In this document: in pieces, positions 39,545 to 47,048 of the stretch
Layout: each line of letters begins with the position of its first letter
Numbering within the stretch: position 1 is the first letter of the stretch
Assembly: GCF_000239855.1 (NCBI RefSeq)
Contig: NZ_BADT01000156.1
Coordinates: 1 to 47,048, forward strand
Source of the DNA: Pseudoalteromonas sp. BSi20652
GTDB lineage: Bacteria > Pseudomonadota > Gammaproteobacteria > Enterobacterales > Alteromonadaceae
Reading direction: 5' to 3'
Length of the DNA stretch: 47,048 nt
Position numbers and translations under genes: made by a program
Notes under the pieces: generated by a model
Databases searched by the model: none
What the model saw: the letters and a program-made list of their open reading frames with translations, nothing else
What the model was told of the DNA's origin: nothing

Positions 39545-39562
39545 TACTAACAGGAAAATATA

Positions 39563-40624
39563 ATGACCTTTGAAGTCATGATTTGGTGTGCAATTGCTTT
39601 GTGTATTTCACAATCGGCAATATTTTCGGGCTTAAACTTAGCGTTTTTTTCACTAAGTAGGCTTCAGCTCGAAATGGAAAGTGCAAAAGGGAACGAGGCG
39701 GCCATAAAAGTCATGGCCCTTCGAAACGACTCTAACTTTTTATTGTCGACTATTTTGTGGGGCAACGTAGGTATTAACGTACTACTAACGCTACTCTCTG
39801 ATTCGGTGTTAATGGGCGCAAGTTCGTTTTTATTCTCAACTATCGCGATTACTATTATTGGTGAAATAACACCGCAGGCTTATTTTTCGCGTAATGCGCT
39901 AAAAATGGCGAGCCTACTTTCGCCGCTAATTAAGTTTTATCAGATTCTGTTTTATGTAGTTGCTAAGCCAACGGCTTTAATTCTCGATGCATGGTTAGGT
40001 AAAGAGGGGATTACGTACTTTGCTGAAAGTGAGCTCAGAGGTATTATTCGCAAACACATAGAGGCAGAAGAAGCTGATGTTCAGCACGTTGAGGGAATAG
40101 GCGCGCTTAACTTTTTTAGCTTAGATGAAATAAGCGTAACCAAAGAGGGTGAAGTAATTGATCCAGACTCTATTATTGCTTTGCCTACTAAGCTTGATTT
40201 GCCTATTTTCCCAGACCTTACATTAACGACTGATAATGAGTTTTTACGAAAACTACATAAGTCAGGTTATAACTGGGTGATCATTACCAATGAAGACGGT
40301 TGGCCTTTATTAGTGGTAGATGCTGACGGCTTTTTACGTTCAGCCTTGTTTGAACCAGAGACGTTCGACCCTTATCATTATTGTCACAGGCCTATTATTG
40401 TTGCTGATGAGGCGATGCGCCTGAGTGAAGTTATTTTAAAAATACGGGCTAGTCATTCTTTAGATAAATCGTTTGACGGGGCCATTGATCACGACGTGGT
40501 GTTAGTGTGGAGTGATGTGAAGCGCATTATTACCGGTGCTGATATATTTGGTCGGTTACTCAAAGGTATGAGTGCACCAAAACTCGAACTGCATGAAAAT
40601 ACAGAGAATAAAAAGCCGCTATAA
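39563..40624 (+). CDS. CNNM (DUF21) membrane protein with CBS-like region
   Basis: A 353-residue protein. The N-terminal CNNM/DUF21 transmembrane domain (about 1-175) has the family patterns FSGLNLAFFSLSRLQLEMES and IIGEITPQAYF. A cytoplasmic part follows (about 200-335) that resembles a weakly conserved CBS pair. Relatives (CorC/MpfA, CNNM) are linked to Mg2+ or Co2+ export and tolerance. It follows mgtE by 55 bp on the same strand, so import and export of Mg2+ may be managed together; the pairing is inference. The C-terminal CorC/HlyC transporter-associated domain found in longer relatives is missing. Confidence 0.85.
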   Translation: MTFEVMIWCAIALCISQSAIFSGLNLAFFSLSRLQLEMESAKGNEAAIKVMALRNDSNFLLSTILWGNVGINVLLTLLSDSVLMGASSFLFSTIAITIIGEITPQAYFSRNALKMASLLSPLIKFYQILFYVVAKPTALILDAWLGKEGITYFAESELRGIIRKHIEAEEADVQHVEGIGALNFFSLDEISVTKEGEVIDPDSIIALPTKLDLPIFPDLTLTTDNEFLRKLHKSGYNWVIITNEDGWPLLVVDADGFLRSALFEPETFDPYHYCHRPIIVADEAMRLSEVILKIRASHSLDKSFDGAIDHDVVLVWSDVKRIITGADIFGRLLKGMSAPKLELHENTENKKPL

Positions 40625-40636
40625 AGCGGCTTTTTT
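40609..40636. terminator. Two-way terminator overlapping the CNNM stop codon
   Basis: The stem AAAAGCCGCT/AGCGGCTTTT has an ATAA loop that contains most of the TAA stop. T-runs in both directions fit the convergent ygiM homologue. Confidence 0.85.
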
Positions 40637-40657
40637 GTATTCTATAAAAAAGGAGGG

Positions 40658-41266
40658 TTATGCCCAACCTTCGTAGCGCTTACGACGCGACAACACTATC
40701 GTTAATATAATACCTAAAAACAGGCCTAAAAACGCAATAGCTCCACCGTAAGTAAGTAGCTGACGCTTTTCTTTTGAGCTAGCAGCTTCTTTTTGAGTGC
40801 GCTCTTGTTCTAGCGTCGTTTTAAGCTTAGTAATTTGAGCCGATAACTGCAGGTTTTGATCAGTTAACGTTTGGTTTTGCTCTTGTAGCTGCGGAAGTTC
40901 TATTTGAGCTTGGCGCAGGTTTTCTTGAATAGTACTCATTTCGCTACTAAGTGTTTTGTACTGTTGGTGTAAGCCTGCCGTTTTGGTAACAAACTTAGTT
41001 TCTATCCAACCTTCGCGGTCTTTATCATCTTTAATTTTTATAAAGCCGTTTTCTTCGTTTGATAACAAGGTTAACTTTGTTCCAGCATCTACAGAGCCGA
41101 GTAGTCGATAATTTTTACTCGCACCAGAACGCATAAAAGTATATAGATTATCGATAATGTAAGCGGTGTTAGCATTCGTTGGGCTTGCAGACTGTTGTGC
41201 TTCTTCTGCATAACTCATAAAAGTGGTGGCTGTTAAAAGTAGCCCTAATAAACAATGTTTTAGCAT
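40658..41266 (-). CDS. ygiM: YgiM-like SH3 domain membrane protein (TIGR04211 type)
   Basis: A 202-residue envelope protein. Signal peptide 1 to about 20, a bacterial SH3 domain at about 32-95 (LYTFMRSGASKNYRLLGSVD, WIETKFV), a periplasmic coiled coil at about 100-165, a membrane helix at about 172-192, and a short basic tail. This domain order is that of E. coli YgiM, whose role is unsettled. It is divergent from the YgiF homologue, just as in E. coli, though here a repeat element lies in between. Confidence 0.88.
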   Translation of the reverse strand: MLKHCLLGLLLTATTFMSYAEEAQQSASPTNANTAYIIDNLYTFMRSGASKNYRLLGSVDAGTKLTLLSNEENGFIKIKDDKDREGWIETKFVTKTAGLHQQYKTLSSEMSTIQENLRQAQIELPQLQEQNQTLTDQNLQLSAQITKLKTTLEQERTQKEAASSKEKRQLLTYGGAIAFLGLFLGIILTIVLSRRKRYEGWA

Positions 41267-41397
41267 TTATCTACCTTGTTGATCTAACTGTGTCCGTTAT
41301 GAACGTGATTTTTTATTTCACATAAGTAGTTAGATAGTATGGATTAAGTAGCTTAATAGCAAGGTCGATATTGTAATCCAGTAGGGGTTTTTATATT

Positions 41398-41570
41398 CGG
41401 GCTTGTTTATCTTTAGAGGTTGAATTTGCTGCAGTAGATTTGGTTTTTAGGCAAGGCAGAGCCGATATGATGTGGTTATTCTCCCTAAATAGGCGATAAC
41501 GCAGCATAAACGCCAAGCACACGTAACCCCTAGATAGAACAAATTTAATTCTGAAAGGTTAGCAGACCCT
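41398..41570 (+). repeat. Repeat family copy 3 (173 bp, internal deletion)
   Basis: The left end GGGCTTGTTTATCTTTAGAG and the right end (reverse complement AGGGTCTGCTAACCTTTCAG) form the terminal inverted repeat. The core GGCAAGGCAGAGCC is retained. Compared with copy 1, about 90 bases are missing between the CCAAGCACACG segment and CTAGATAGAACAAATTTAAT. It lies in the gap between the divergent ygiM and ygiF homologues, within their promoter region. Confidence 0.78.
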
Positions 41571-41654
41571 AAAAGAAGGCTAAAAAATTTGCATTGTTAG
41601 TGTGCTTTGTTTATTTTGGGCACTTATTTATTTTAAAGGTAATCCGCAAACCGA

Positions 41655-43178
41655 ATGGATACTGAGATAGAACTGAAATTTTTGGTGTCAGATGCCGTTA
41701 TTCCACTGATCCCCTCGTTAATTACTCAATTTGCAAAAACGGTGAATAATAAACCGTCACGCAGTTTACAAAACGCATACTACGATACCCCAAGTCGAGA
41801 GCTTAGAGCACTTGATATCGGGTTTAGAACTCGTTGTTCCGATAGTGAATGTGAGCAAACTATAAAACTTGCAGGTGAAGTTGTAGGGGGATTGCATCAG
41901 CGTCCAGAGTATAATTTACCAATAGAATCAAGTCGTCCTAATTTAATGGCGTTTGATGCTGATATTTGGCCTCATGGTATGCAAATAAGTGCAATATCAA
42001 AAAGCTTGTATCCAATATTCAGTACAAATTTCATTCGCCGCACTTGGTTAATTGAAACTGAAAGTGGCGCTAAAATTGAAGTCGTACTCGATAAAGGTGA
42101 AATTGCAGCTTCAGGCAAAGTTGAAATTATCAGTGAACTAGAAATTGAGCTTGTTGAAGGCAGTCGCAATGAGTTATTTGCATTTGCAGATGTACTCGTT
42201 AGTCAAAACTGTATTCGTTTAGGATTATACTCTAAGGCCGCTCGTGGTTACCGCTTAGCCGATAATAAACCTTTAAAGCCAAGTAAATCTATTGGCTTTG
42301 TTCAATTACCAAAGTCAACGACCCAAGAGCATGCTCTAGTCGAAGCTATGAACTTTGGTATTCGTTTTGTACAAAAACACGAACAATGCTATTTCGATAA
42401 GCCAAGTTTAAAAACGCTCAAACGCGTAACTGATGGCATTAGCTTAATTCGTCATACTTTTTGGTTATACGACGACATAGTATCAAAAGAAAGTACTGAG
42501 TATTTACGTACAGAGCTTAAATGGCTATTGAGTGAATTAGCATGGGTAGAAAACGCAATTCAATTAAAAACATACACATCTAAACGTCATGCTTTTTATA
42601 AAAAAATTAATGCAGCTCCAGCACTTGCTCAAGTCATTGGTGATTTAAAAGAATTACAGCCAAGTATTGAAGATATAAAGGCACTATTTCATAGCGCTCG
42701 TTATAACCGTTTGTTGCTGTCGTTAACTACTTGGTTAATTGATAAACAATGGCGCAAAGACTGGGGGCAAGCAGAGCTTCAAGCGGCTGAGAAAAATGTG
42801 TCGTCTATTGCCAATAGGCTTTTCAATAAAGACTGGAAAAACTTACACGAGCTACTCCCTAAAGAACACACATTAAACGTAGCTTCGTATTTAAACCTTC
42901 GAGCTCAACTTGAGAATAGTTTACTCAGTGGTAACTGCTTAGGAGCGCTATTTGATAATGATGAGCGTTTAGAATTTAGGTTGCCTTGGCTTGATATTTC
43001 TCATGGTATTTATGAGCTAAGTACGCTTGAGTACTTAAAGCAGCTATGTGCAGGGCAAGACGATGATCAGTTAGCTAAAATTCAATCATGGCTTGAGCAA
43101 AAATCAGAATATTTAGTGAGTGCGATGGAGCAAAGTAGACTTGCTTCGTTTGACATAGAGCCTTACTGGCAAAAATGA
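41655..43178 (+). CDS. ygiF: CYTH-CHAD protein, YgiF-like inorganic triphosphatase
   Basis: A 507-residue cytoplasmic protein. The N-terminal CYTH domain (about 1-205) starts with the signature ExExK (TEIELKF) and has acidic and basic pairs of the tunnel active site (TRCSDSECEQTIK, EISELEIELVEG in parts). The C-terminal CHAD domain (about 220-500) is helical and contains family-type basic histidine segments such as LIRHTFW and SKRHAFYKK. E. coli YgiF hydrolyses inorganic triphosphate; CHAD domains bind polyphosphate. Its stop overlaps the START gene by 4 bp (ATGA). Confidence 0.92.
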   Translation: MDTEIELKFLVSDAVIPLIPSLITQFAKTVNNKPSRSLQNAYYDTPSRELRALDIGFRTRCSDSECEQTIKLAGEVVGGLHQRPEYNLPIESSRPNLMAFDADIWPHGMQISAISKSLYPIFSTNFIRRTWLIETESGAKIEVVLDKGEIAASGKVEIISELEIELVEGSRNELFAFADVLVSQNCIRLGLYSKAARGYRLADNKPLKPSKSIGFVQLPKSTTQEHALVEAMNFGIRFVQKHEQCYFDKPSLKTLKRVTDGISLIRHTFWLYDDIVSKESTEYLRTELKWLLSELAWVENAIQLKTYTSKRHAFYKKINAAPALAQVIGDLKELQPSIEDIKALFHSARYNRLLLSLTTWLIDKQWRKDWGQAELQAAEKNVSSIANRLFNKDWKNLHELLPKEHTLNVASYLNLRAQLENSLLSGNCLGALFDNDERLEFRLPWLDISHGIYELSTLEYLKQLCAGQDDDQLAKIQSWLEQKSEYLVSAMEQSRLASFDIEPYWQK

Positions 43179-43876
43179 AGATAAAGCACTTTTGTAATTT
43201 ACCCCTCATGCAAAAGTGCATCAGCTTATTAATTATTCTTTTAAGCTTTAACGCTTACTCTGAGCCAGATTGGTTATTATACAAAAACGAGCAAGGGGTG
43301 AGTGTTGAGTATCAGCAATTTGATGATGATACATTTGTAACTAAAGGCCAGTTGCTGGTTAAAGCTGTAACAGCTACTGACTTTTTACAATTGTTAAGCG
43401 ATACCGCTGTTGCACCAAGCTGGCTCGAGAACACGTCAAACGTACGAGTAATTAAAACGTTAAGCCCATCTGAAAACCTAGTTTACAGCTATATTGACTC
43501 TCCTTGGCCTTTAGCAAACAGAGATGCGGTCACCTATTCGTGTTATTCAAGGTTATCTTCCCAGCAGACAAAGCTTTCTATAGAGTCTCGCCCTGATGAG
43601 ATGCCACTTACAACGCGTGTAGTAAGAATAAAAACACTGAACGCTCATTGGCTACTTACACAAAAAGACGATGGTTTAAATATTGAGTATCAAGTTTATG
43701 CTTTACCAGGAGGAAGCATTCCAACATGGCTTTACAATAAAGTGGGGCTTAAAAGTACTTTCAAAACTCTTATTAATTTACGTGAAATATTAACGAGCAA
43801 ACACTACATGGCTACAGCACCAATTATTAAAGCGGGTAAATGTAATTTGCTTAGTTTTAGTAATATAGATAAATAA
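43175..43876 (+). CDS. START-domain lipid-binding-type protein
   Basis: A 233-residue protein. A hydrophobic segment at about 12-28 looks like a signal peptide (SLLIILLSFNAYSEPDW). The rest is a START domain (about 30-220) with the typical WLLYKNEQGVSVEYQQFDDD start, YSYIDSPWPLANRDAV, and a C-terminal amphipathic helix. START domains hold a lipid or other hydrophobic ligand in a deep pocket. It is translationally coupled to the YgiF homologue, but a shared role is not known. An export route to the periplasm is inferred from the N-terminus. Confidence 0.85.
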   Translation: MKIKHFCNLPLMQKCISLLIILLSFNAYSEPDWLLYKNEQGVSVEYQQFDDDTFVTKGQLLVKAVTATDFLQLLSDTAVAPSWLENTSNVRVIKTLSPSENLVYSYIDSPWPLANRDAVTYSCYSRLSSQQTKLSIESRPDEMPLTTRVVRIKTLNAHWLLTQKDDGLNIEYQVYALPGGSIPTWLYNKVGLKSTFKTLINLREILTSKHYMATAPIIKAGKCNLLSFSNIDK

Positions 43877-43900
43877 ATTTAGAATCAGGGGATGTATTGG

Positions 43901-43944
43901 AAACACATAAATGCTCCAAAAGGATCATTTATGTGTTTGTTTAG
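43901..43944 (+). terminator. Likely terminator after the START gene
   Basis: A perfect 13-bp stem (AAACACATAAATG with its complement at 43926-43938) is followed by a T-rich tract. The minus-strand side has only three T, so it mainly serves the plus-strand genes. Confidence 0.7.
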
Positions 43945-43947
43945 TTT

Positions 43948-45465
43948 TTAGTATTTGGCAGCTTTGGTGTTTTTTGGTAATGCGTTTAGAATAAAGTCGC
44001 GCAAATCGTTATTAGAGCTTTCTAAATCAGCATGACGAAGGTACATCATGTGCCCACTTCTGTAGCCTTTAAAGCTCAAACGATCTTTCATTTTACCGCT
44101 TGGATCTAACTGCCATAACGTGTATTTAGCGTCGAAGTAATTGGTTGCGCCATCGTAGTAACCAGCTTGCACCATTACGTTTAAGTAAGGATTTTGTGCC
44201 ATTGCTAAACGCAGGTTTTCACCGGTGTTATTGCCGCTTCTGTCCCAAGGGTGGACGTTACCAAATAAGTTATACTTGATATCGGTTTTATAGTTTAACT
44301 CTTCGCGAAGGTAGTAATTAATTGCCGGTGTAAAAGAGTGTAACCATGAGGTTAGCTCTGCCCAGTAGTCAGGTGATTCACCCGCATCGCGTTTGTCTAT
44401 ACCTAGGTAACGAGAATCTAAGCGACCCACTGTTTGACCTCGTTCTCGTAGTAATTCTTTCCAGAAAAATTGTGTTGGGATGTCTAAGTTATTTTGCCCA
44501 ACAAATTTTTCTGATAAACCTGCATAGTGCGCCATCTTTGTAATTATACGACGTTTTTCATCGGCATTAATAAAGCCGCCTTTAGCGAGTGCTGGAATTA
44601 ACTGGTTTACAGTAAATTCCTCAACTTCCGGTAGTAACTCGTCTAAGTCTTTTGCTTGTAAATCGGCTTTAAGTGCTTTGTGATACCAAGCAGTCGCGGC
44701 AAAATAAGGGAGGCGGTTAGCAGCTTTAATTGGGCCGTCGCGCTTAATACCAATGTCAGTAGGTGATACGAGTACAACACCGTTTATGTACATCCACTGA
44801 CTGTTTTGAAGCTCATGAGCAAGGCCCGATACACGTGTTGTGCCATAGCTTTCACCAATTAAAAACTTAGGAGAGCGCCAGCGCTGGGCTCTGTTTACAA
44901 AGGTATTTAACCATTCGCCAAGGTACTTAATATCGGCGTTAACGCCAAAAAACATCTCTTTTTGTTGTGCTTTAGAGAGCATTTCGCCTTTTTCGTTTTC
45001 AATAACCCGTGAATAGCCTGTATTTACTGGGTTTACGTAAACAATATCTGCAACATCAAGCACAGAGTAAGGATTATCTTTTACGCCATAAGGTTGAATT
45101 GGATAGCCTTCATCATCAATTTTTAATACGCGAGGACCGGTATAAGCAAGGTGCATCCATACAGAGGCAGAGCCAGGTCCGCCATTAAACGAGATAAGTA
45201 ATGGACGAGTAGCTCTGTCGTCTACTTTATCGCGGGTATAGTAGGTGTATTGCAGTGTAGCAACAGCATCGCCTTTATCATCCCATACGGGTTGTGTGCC
45301 TGTGGCAACGGTATAACTAAAACGTTGGCCATTAATTTTAGCTTTGTGCTGAGTAACAATGTTGCTGTCCACGTCGATACGGCGTTGGTTATCTGCAAAT
45401 GATGCAGTAGTTATAAATATAGCAATAACAATTATCGGTAAACTTATAATACGATTAAGCCTCAT
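43948..45465 (-). CDS. S10 family serine carboxypeptidase
   Basis: A 505-residue exported peptidase. Signal peptide 1 to about 24. The oxyanion region FNGGPGSASVWMHL is near 95-108, the nucleophile Ser206 lies in LIGESYGTTR, and a catalytic His is in RSGHMMYLRHAD near the C-terminus; a catalytic Asp is expected in MVQAGYYDGATNYFD. S10 enzymes remove C-terminal residues and are acid-active in eukaryotes; bacterial members are periplasmic or secreted. It is monocistronic and probably takes part in peptide scavenging, which fits a marine heterotroph. Confidence 0.92.
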   Translation of the reverse strand: MRLNRIISLPIIVIAIFITTASFADNQRRIDVDSNIVTQHKAKINGQRFSYTVATGTQPVWDDKGDAVATLQYTYYTRDKVDDRATRPLLISFNGGPGSASVWMHLAYTGPRVLKIDDEGYPIQPYGVKDNPYSVLDVADIVYVNPVNTGYSRVIENEKGEMLSKAQQKEMFFGVNADIKYLGEWLNTFVNRAQRWRSPKFLIGESYGTTRVSGLAHELQNSQWMYINGVVLVSPTDIGIKRDGPIKAANRLPYFAATAWYHKALKADLQAKDLDELLPEVEEFTVNQLIPALAKGGFINADEKRRIITKMAHYAGLSEKFVGQNNLDIPTQFFWKELLRERGQTVGRLDSRYLGIDKRDAGESPDYWAELTSWLHSFTPAINYYLREELNYKTDIKYNLFGNVHPWDRSGNNTGENLRLAMAQNPYLNVMVQAGYYDGATNYFDAKYTLWQLDPSGKMKDRLSFKGYRSGHMMYLRHADLESSNNDLRDFILNALPKNTKAAKY

Positions 45466-45833
45466 GGTGCTTCCTTTTTATTGTTGATACATCATTAAAA
45501 ACGTTAATGAGCTAAATAACAAAAGTATTGAGATTAGTAGTCGATAAAACTAGTTAAGTAAAATATAACTACGTTAAAAGGGCGTAAATATACTGCTTGT
45601 AAATTTTATAGCTGGTTTCAATATTTAGTTAATTGCAAAAATCAGTTATATTGTGCGTCGTTTGTATTCTTTTTGTATACACGCTACCTAAAAAAGTAAA
45701 TGGATTATGCTTTTTAGCATTTATTGTACTCACACCGGATGTTTATAGATTCATGTTATTTCAGTGCGCTGAATAACATAAGTGTTGTATTTGTAGTTTT
45801 ACTATAAATTTAATTAAAGGTAAGAGAAGCTTT
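45466..45833. other. Divergent promoter region, S10 peptidase and diguanylate cyclase
   Basis: About 370 bp of AT-rich DNA without a supported gene. It must carry promoters for both flanking genes. The one clear structure is the hairpin at 45753-45779. Confidence 0.5.
45753..45779. promoter_or_regulatory. Hairpin or operator upstream of the diguanylate cyclase gene
   Basis: ATGTTATTTCAG and CTGAATAACAT flank a TGCG loop (one bulged T). The hairpin ends 54 bp before the start codon. It may be an operator or a leader hairpin; no T-run follows, so simple termination is unlikely. Confidence 0.45.
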
Positions 45834-47048
45834 ATGCAAAGAGTACTCGTGGTTGAAGACAGTAAGGTAGTGCAGCAGGTGCTACGCCATTTAACCGCAC
45901 AATACATAGACGTAGCCGTTGACTTTGCATGGTCTTTAGCTGAATGCAAAACATACGTAGATAAACATGATTATACGCTTGCATTAGTTGATTTAACTCT
46001 GCCAGACGCTCCTCACGGTGAAGTAGCTAAGTATACTTTATCAAAAACAATACCTACGGTTGTTTTAACGTCCAAAATAGATGAATACAAACGCCAGCAG
46101 ATGCTTGAACTGGGTGTGGTTGATTATGTAATTAAAGATAATCGTGATTCTTACCATTATGCTGTTAAATTAGTTGCTCAGTTATTAAGAAATCAAGGTT
46201 GTAAGGCTCTTATTGCTGATGATTCAATGTTAAGCCGAACGTTGATGAAACAAATGCTCCAAAAGCAATTATTCGATGTGACAGATGCCCACGATGGCCA
46301 ACAAGCCCTTGATATATTAAAAGCTAACCCAGATATTAAATTATTAATGACGGATTATGCAATGCCAACAATGGATGGCTTTGAACTTGTTAAAGCAGTA
46401 AGAAATTTTAGAGGTCGCGATGATTTAGCTATCATTGGTTTATCAGGCGCTGCAAAGCATGGTTTATCTGCTCGATTTATTAAATATGGTGCGAATGACT
46501 TTTTAACTAAACCATTTATGAATGAAGAATTCCATTGTCGAGTGTTACAAACAATGGAGCAACTGTCTTTAATTGCAGATATTAAAGAAAGCGCATATAG
46601 AGATCATTTAACGGGGCTTTATAATCGCCGTTATTTTTATCAATACGCAGAAAAACTGTTAAAAAATAAGAATCAAAAAAATACTTTAGCATTACTCGAT
46701 ATCGACTTTTTTAAAAATATAAACGATACACTAGGCCATGAAGGTGGAGATCAGGCATTAAAACAAGTTGGATCATTAATGCGCTCTACATTTTCAAACT
46801 TTACGGTTGCACGAGTTGGAGGTGAAGAATTTGCAATTATTTTACCTGAGATAGAACGTGATCGAGCTCGTGAGTACTTTGAAGCATTTAGAAAAAAGAT
46901 GGCAAGTTACGATTTTTCAATTAGTGATAAGCCTTTTACAATTACCACGAGTATAGGATTGGCAGATTTTCAAAATACCAGCTTGTCAGAGGCGATGAGA
47001 GTCGCTGATACCGCATTGTATGAGGCTAAAAACCAAGGTAGAAATTGC
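45834..47048 (+). CDS. PleD-like REC-REC-GGDEF diguanylate cyclase (cut by window end)
   Basis: 405 codons are visible and the 3' end lies outside the window. Receiver domain 1 (about 1-120) has VEDSK, LVDLTLPD and the Lys in YVIKDN. Receiver domain 2 (about 123-240) has IADDSM, LMTDYAMPTMDG and FLTKPF; both phospho-acceptor Asp residues are present. The GGDEF domain (from about 250) has DHLTGLYNRRYF, DIDFFKNIND and the intact active site GGEEF, so it should make cyclic-di-GMP when phosphorylated. The product-inhibition site RxxD is missing; FSNF stands in its place. This is the domain order of Caulobacter PleD. Control of the pel operon is plausible but only inferred. Confidence 0.9.
   Translation, partial: MQRVLVVEDSKVVQQVLRHLTAQYIDVAVDFAWSLAECKTYVDKHDYTLALVDLTLPDAPHGEVAKYTLSKTIPTVVLTSKIDEYKRQQMLELGVVDYVIKDNRDSYHYAVKLVAQLLRNQGCKALIADDSMLSRTLMKQMLQKQLFDVTDAHDGQQALDILKANPDIKLLMTDYAMPTMDGFELVKAVRNFRGRDDLAIIGLSGAAKHGLSARFIKYGANDFLTKPFMNEEFHCRVLQTMEQLSLIADIKESAYRDHLTGLYNRRYFYQYAEKLLKNKNQKNTLALLDIDFFKNINDTLGHEGGDQALKQVGSLMRSTFSNFTVARVGGEEFAIILPEIERDRAREYFEAFRKKMASYDFSISDKPFTITTSIGLADFQNTSLSEAMRVADTALYEAKNQGRNC

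Overview
The window looks like chromosomal DNA of a marine gammaproteobacterium, most likely Pseudoalteromonas or a close relative in the Alteromonadales. The reasons are the AT-rich base composition, the protein families (DUF1653, DUF2947, DcaP-type porin, LexA-controlled recA) and the conserved gene order from ftsB to recA. This assignment comes from recognising proteins by eye, not from a database search.

Layout. 44-2345: a MoxR-type AAA+ ATPase gene and a von Willebrand A (CoxE-like) gene on the minus strand, separated exactly by a repeat element. 2399-3889: small conserved genes (DUF1653, DUF2947, and an unrecognised 211-aa protein). 3927-10285: a tight plus-strand run, ftsB-ispD-ispF-truD-surE-pcm-yqaA-like-nlpD-rpoS, mostly with overlapping ends. 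10380-14587: mutS (minus), then pncC and recA, with a perfect LexA box in the recA promoter. 15187-20421: a DcaP-like porin, acs, a LuxR-type response regulator and purU. 20627-22513: an unrecognised 628-residue membrane protein. 22730-23486: a decayed type IB topoisomerase gene. 23535-35198: a complete pelABCDEFG exopolysaccharide operon on the minus strand, in which pelD is broken by one extra T in a T7 tract. 35718-37385: an sCache chemoreceptor. 38154-40624: an mgtE magnesium transporter gene, also broken in an A7 tract, followed by a CNNM/DUF21 membrane protein. 40658-43876: divergent ygiM and ygiF homologues plus a START-domain protein. 43948-45465: an S10 serine carboxypeptidase. 45834 to the right edge: a PleD-like REC-REC-GGDEF diguanylate cyclase cut by the window end.

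How it fits together. The left half is housekeeping and stress DNA: isoprenoid synthesis, cell division, protein and DNA repair, stationary-phase sigma factor and SOS recombinase. The right half centres on biofilm: Pel synthesis and export depend on cyclic-di-GMP binding by PelD, and a diguanylate cyclase lies 10 kb away, though nothing in the sequence links them directly. The pelD lesion would cut the cyclic-di-GMP-binding domain off PelD.

Structures not explained by genes. The main one is a repeat family with imperfect terminal inverted repeats of about 31 bp. Three copies (264, 359 and 173 bp) lie in the same orientation in intergenic gaps. There is also a 32-bp near-perfect palindrome after mgtE, a G8 tract in the leader of the orphan membrane protein gene, inverted repeats upstream of the chemoreceptor and of the diguanylate cyclase, and several two-way terminators between convergent genes. 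I found no tRNA, rRNA, CRISPR array, transposase or prophage gene, and no clearly new multi-gene system.
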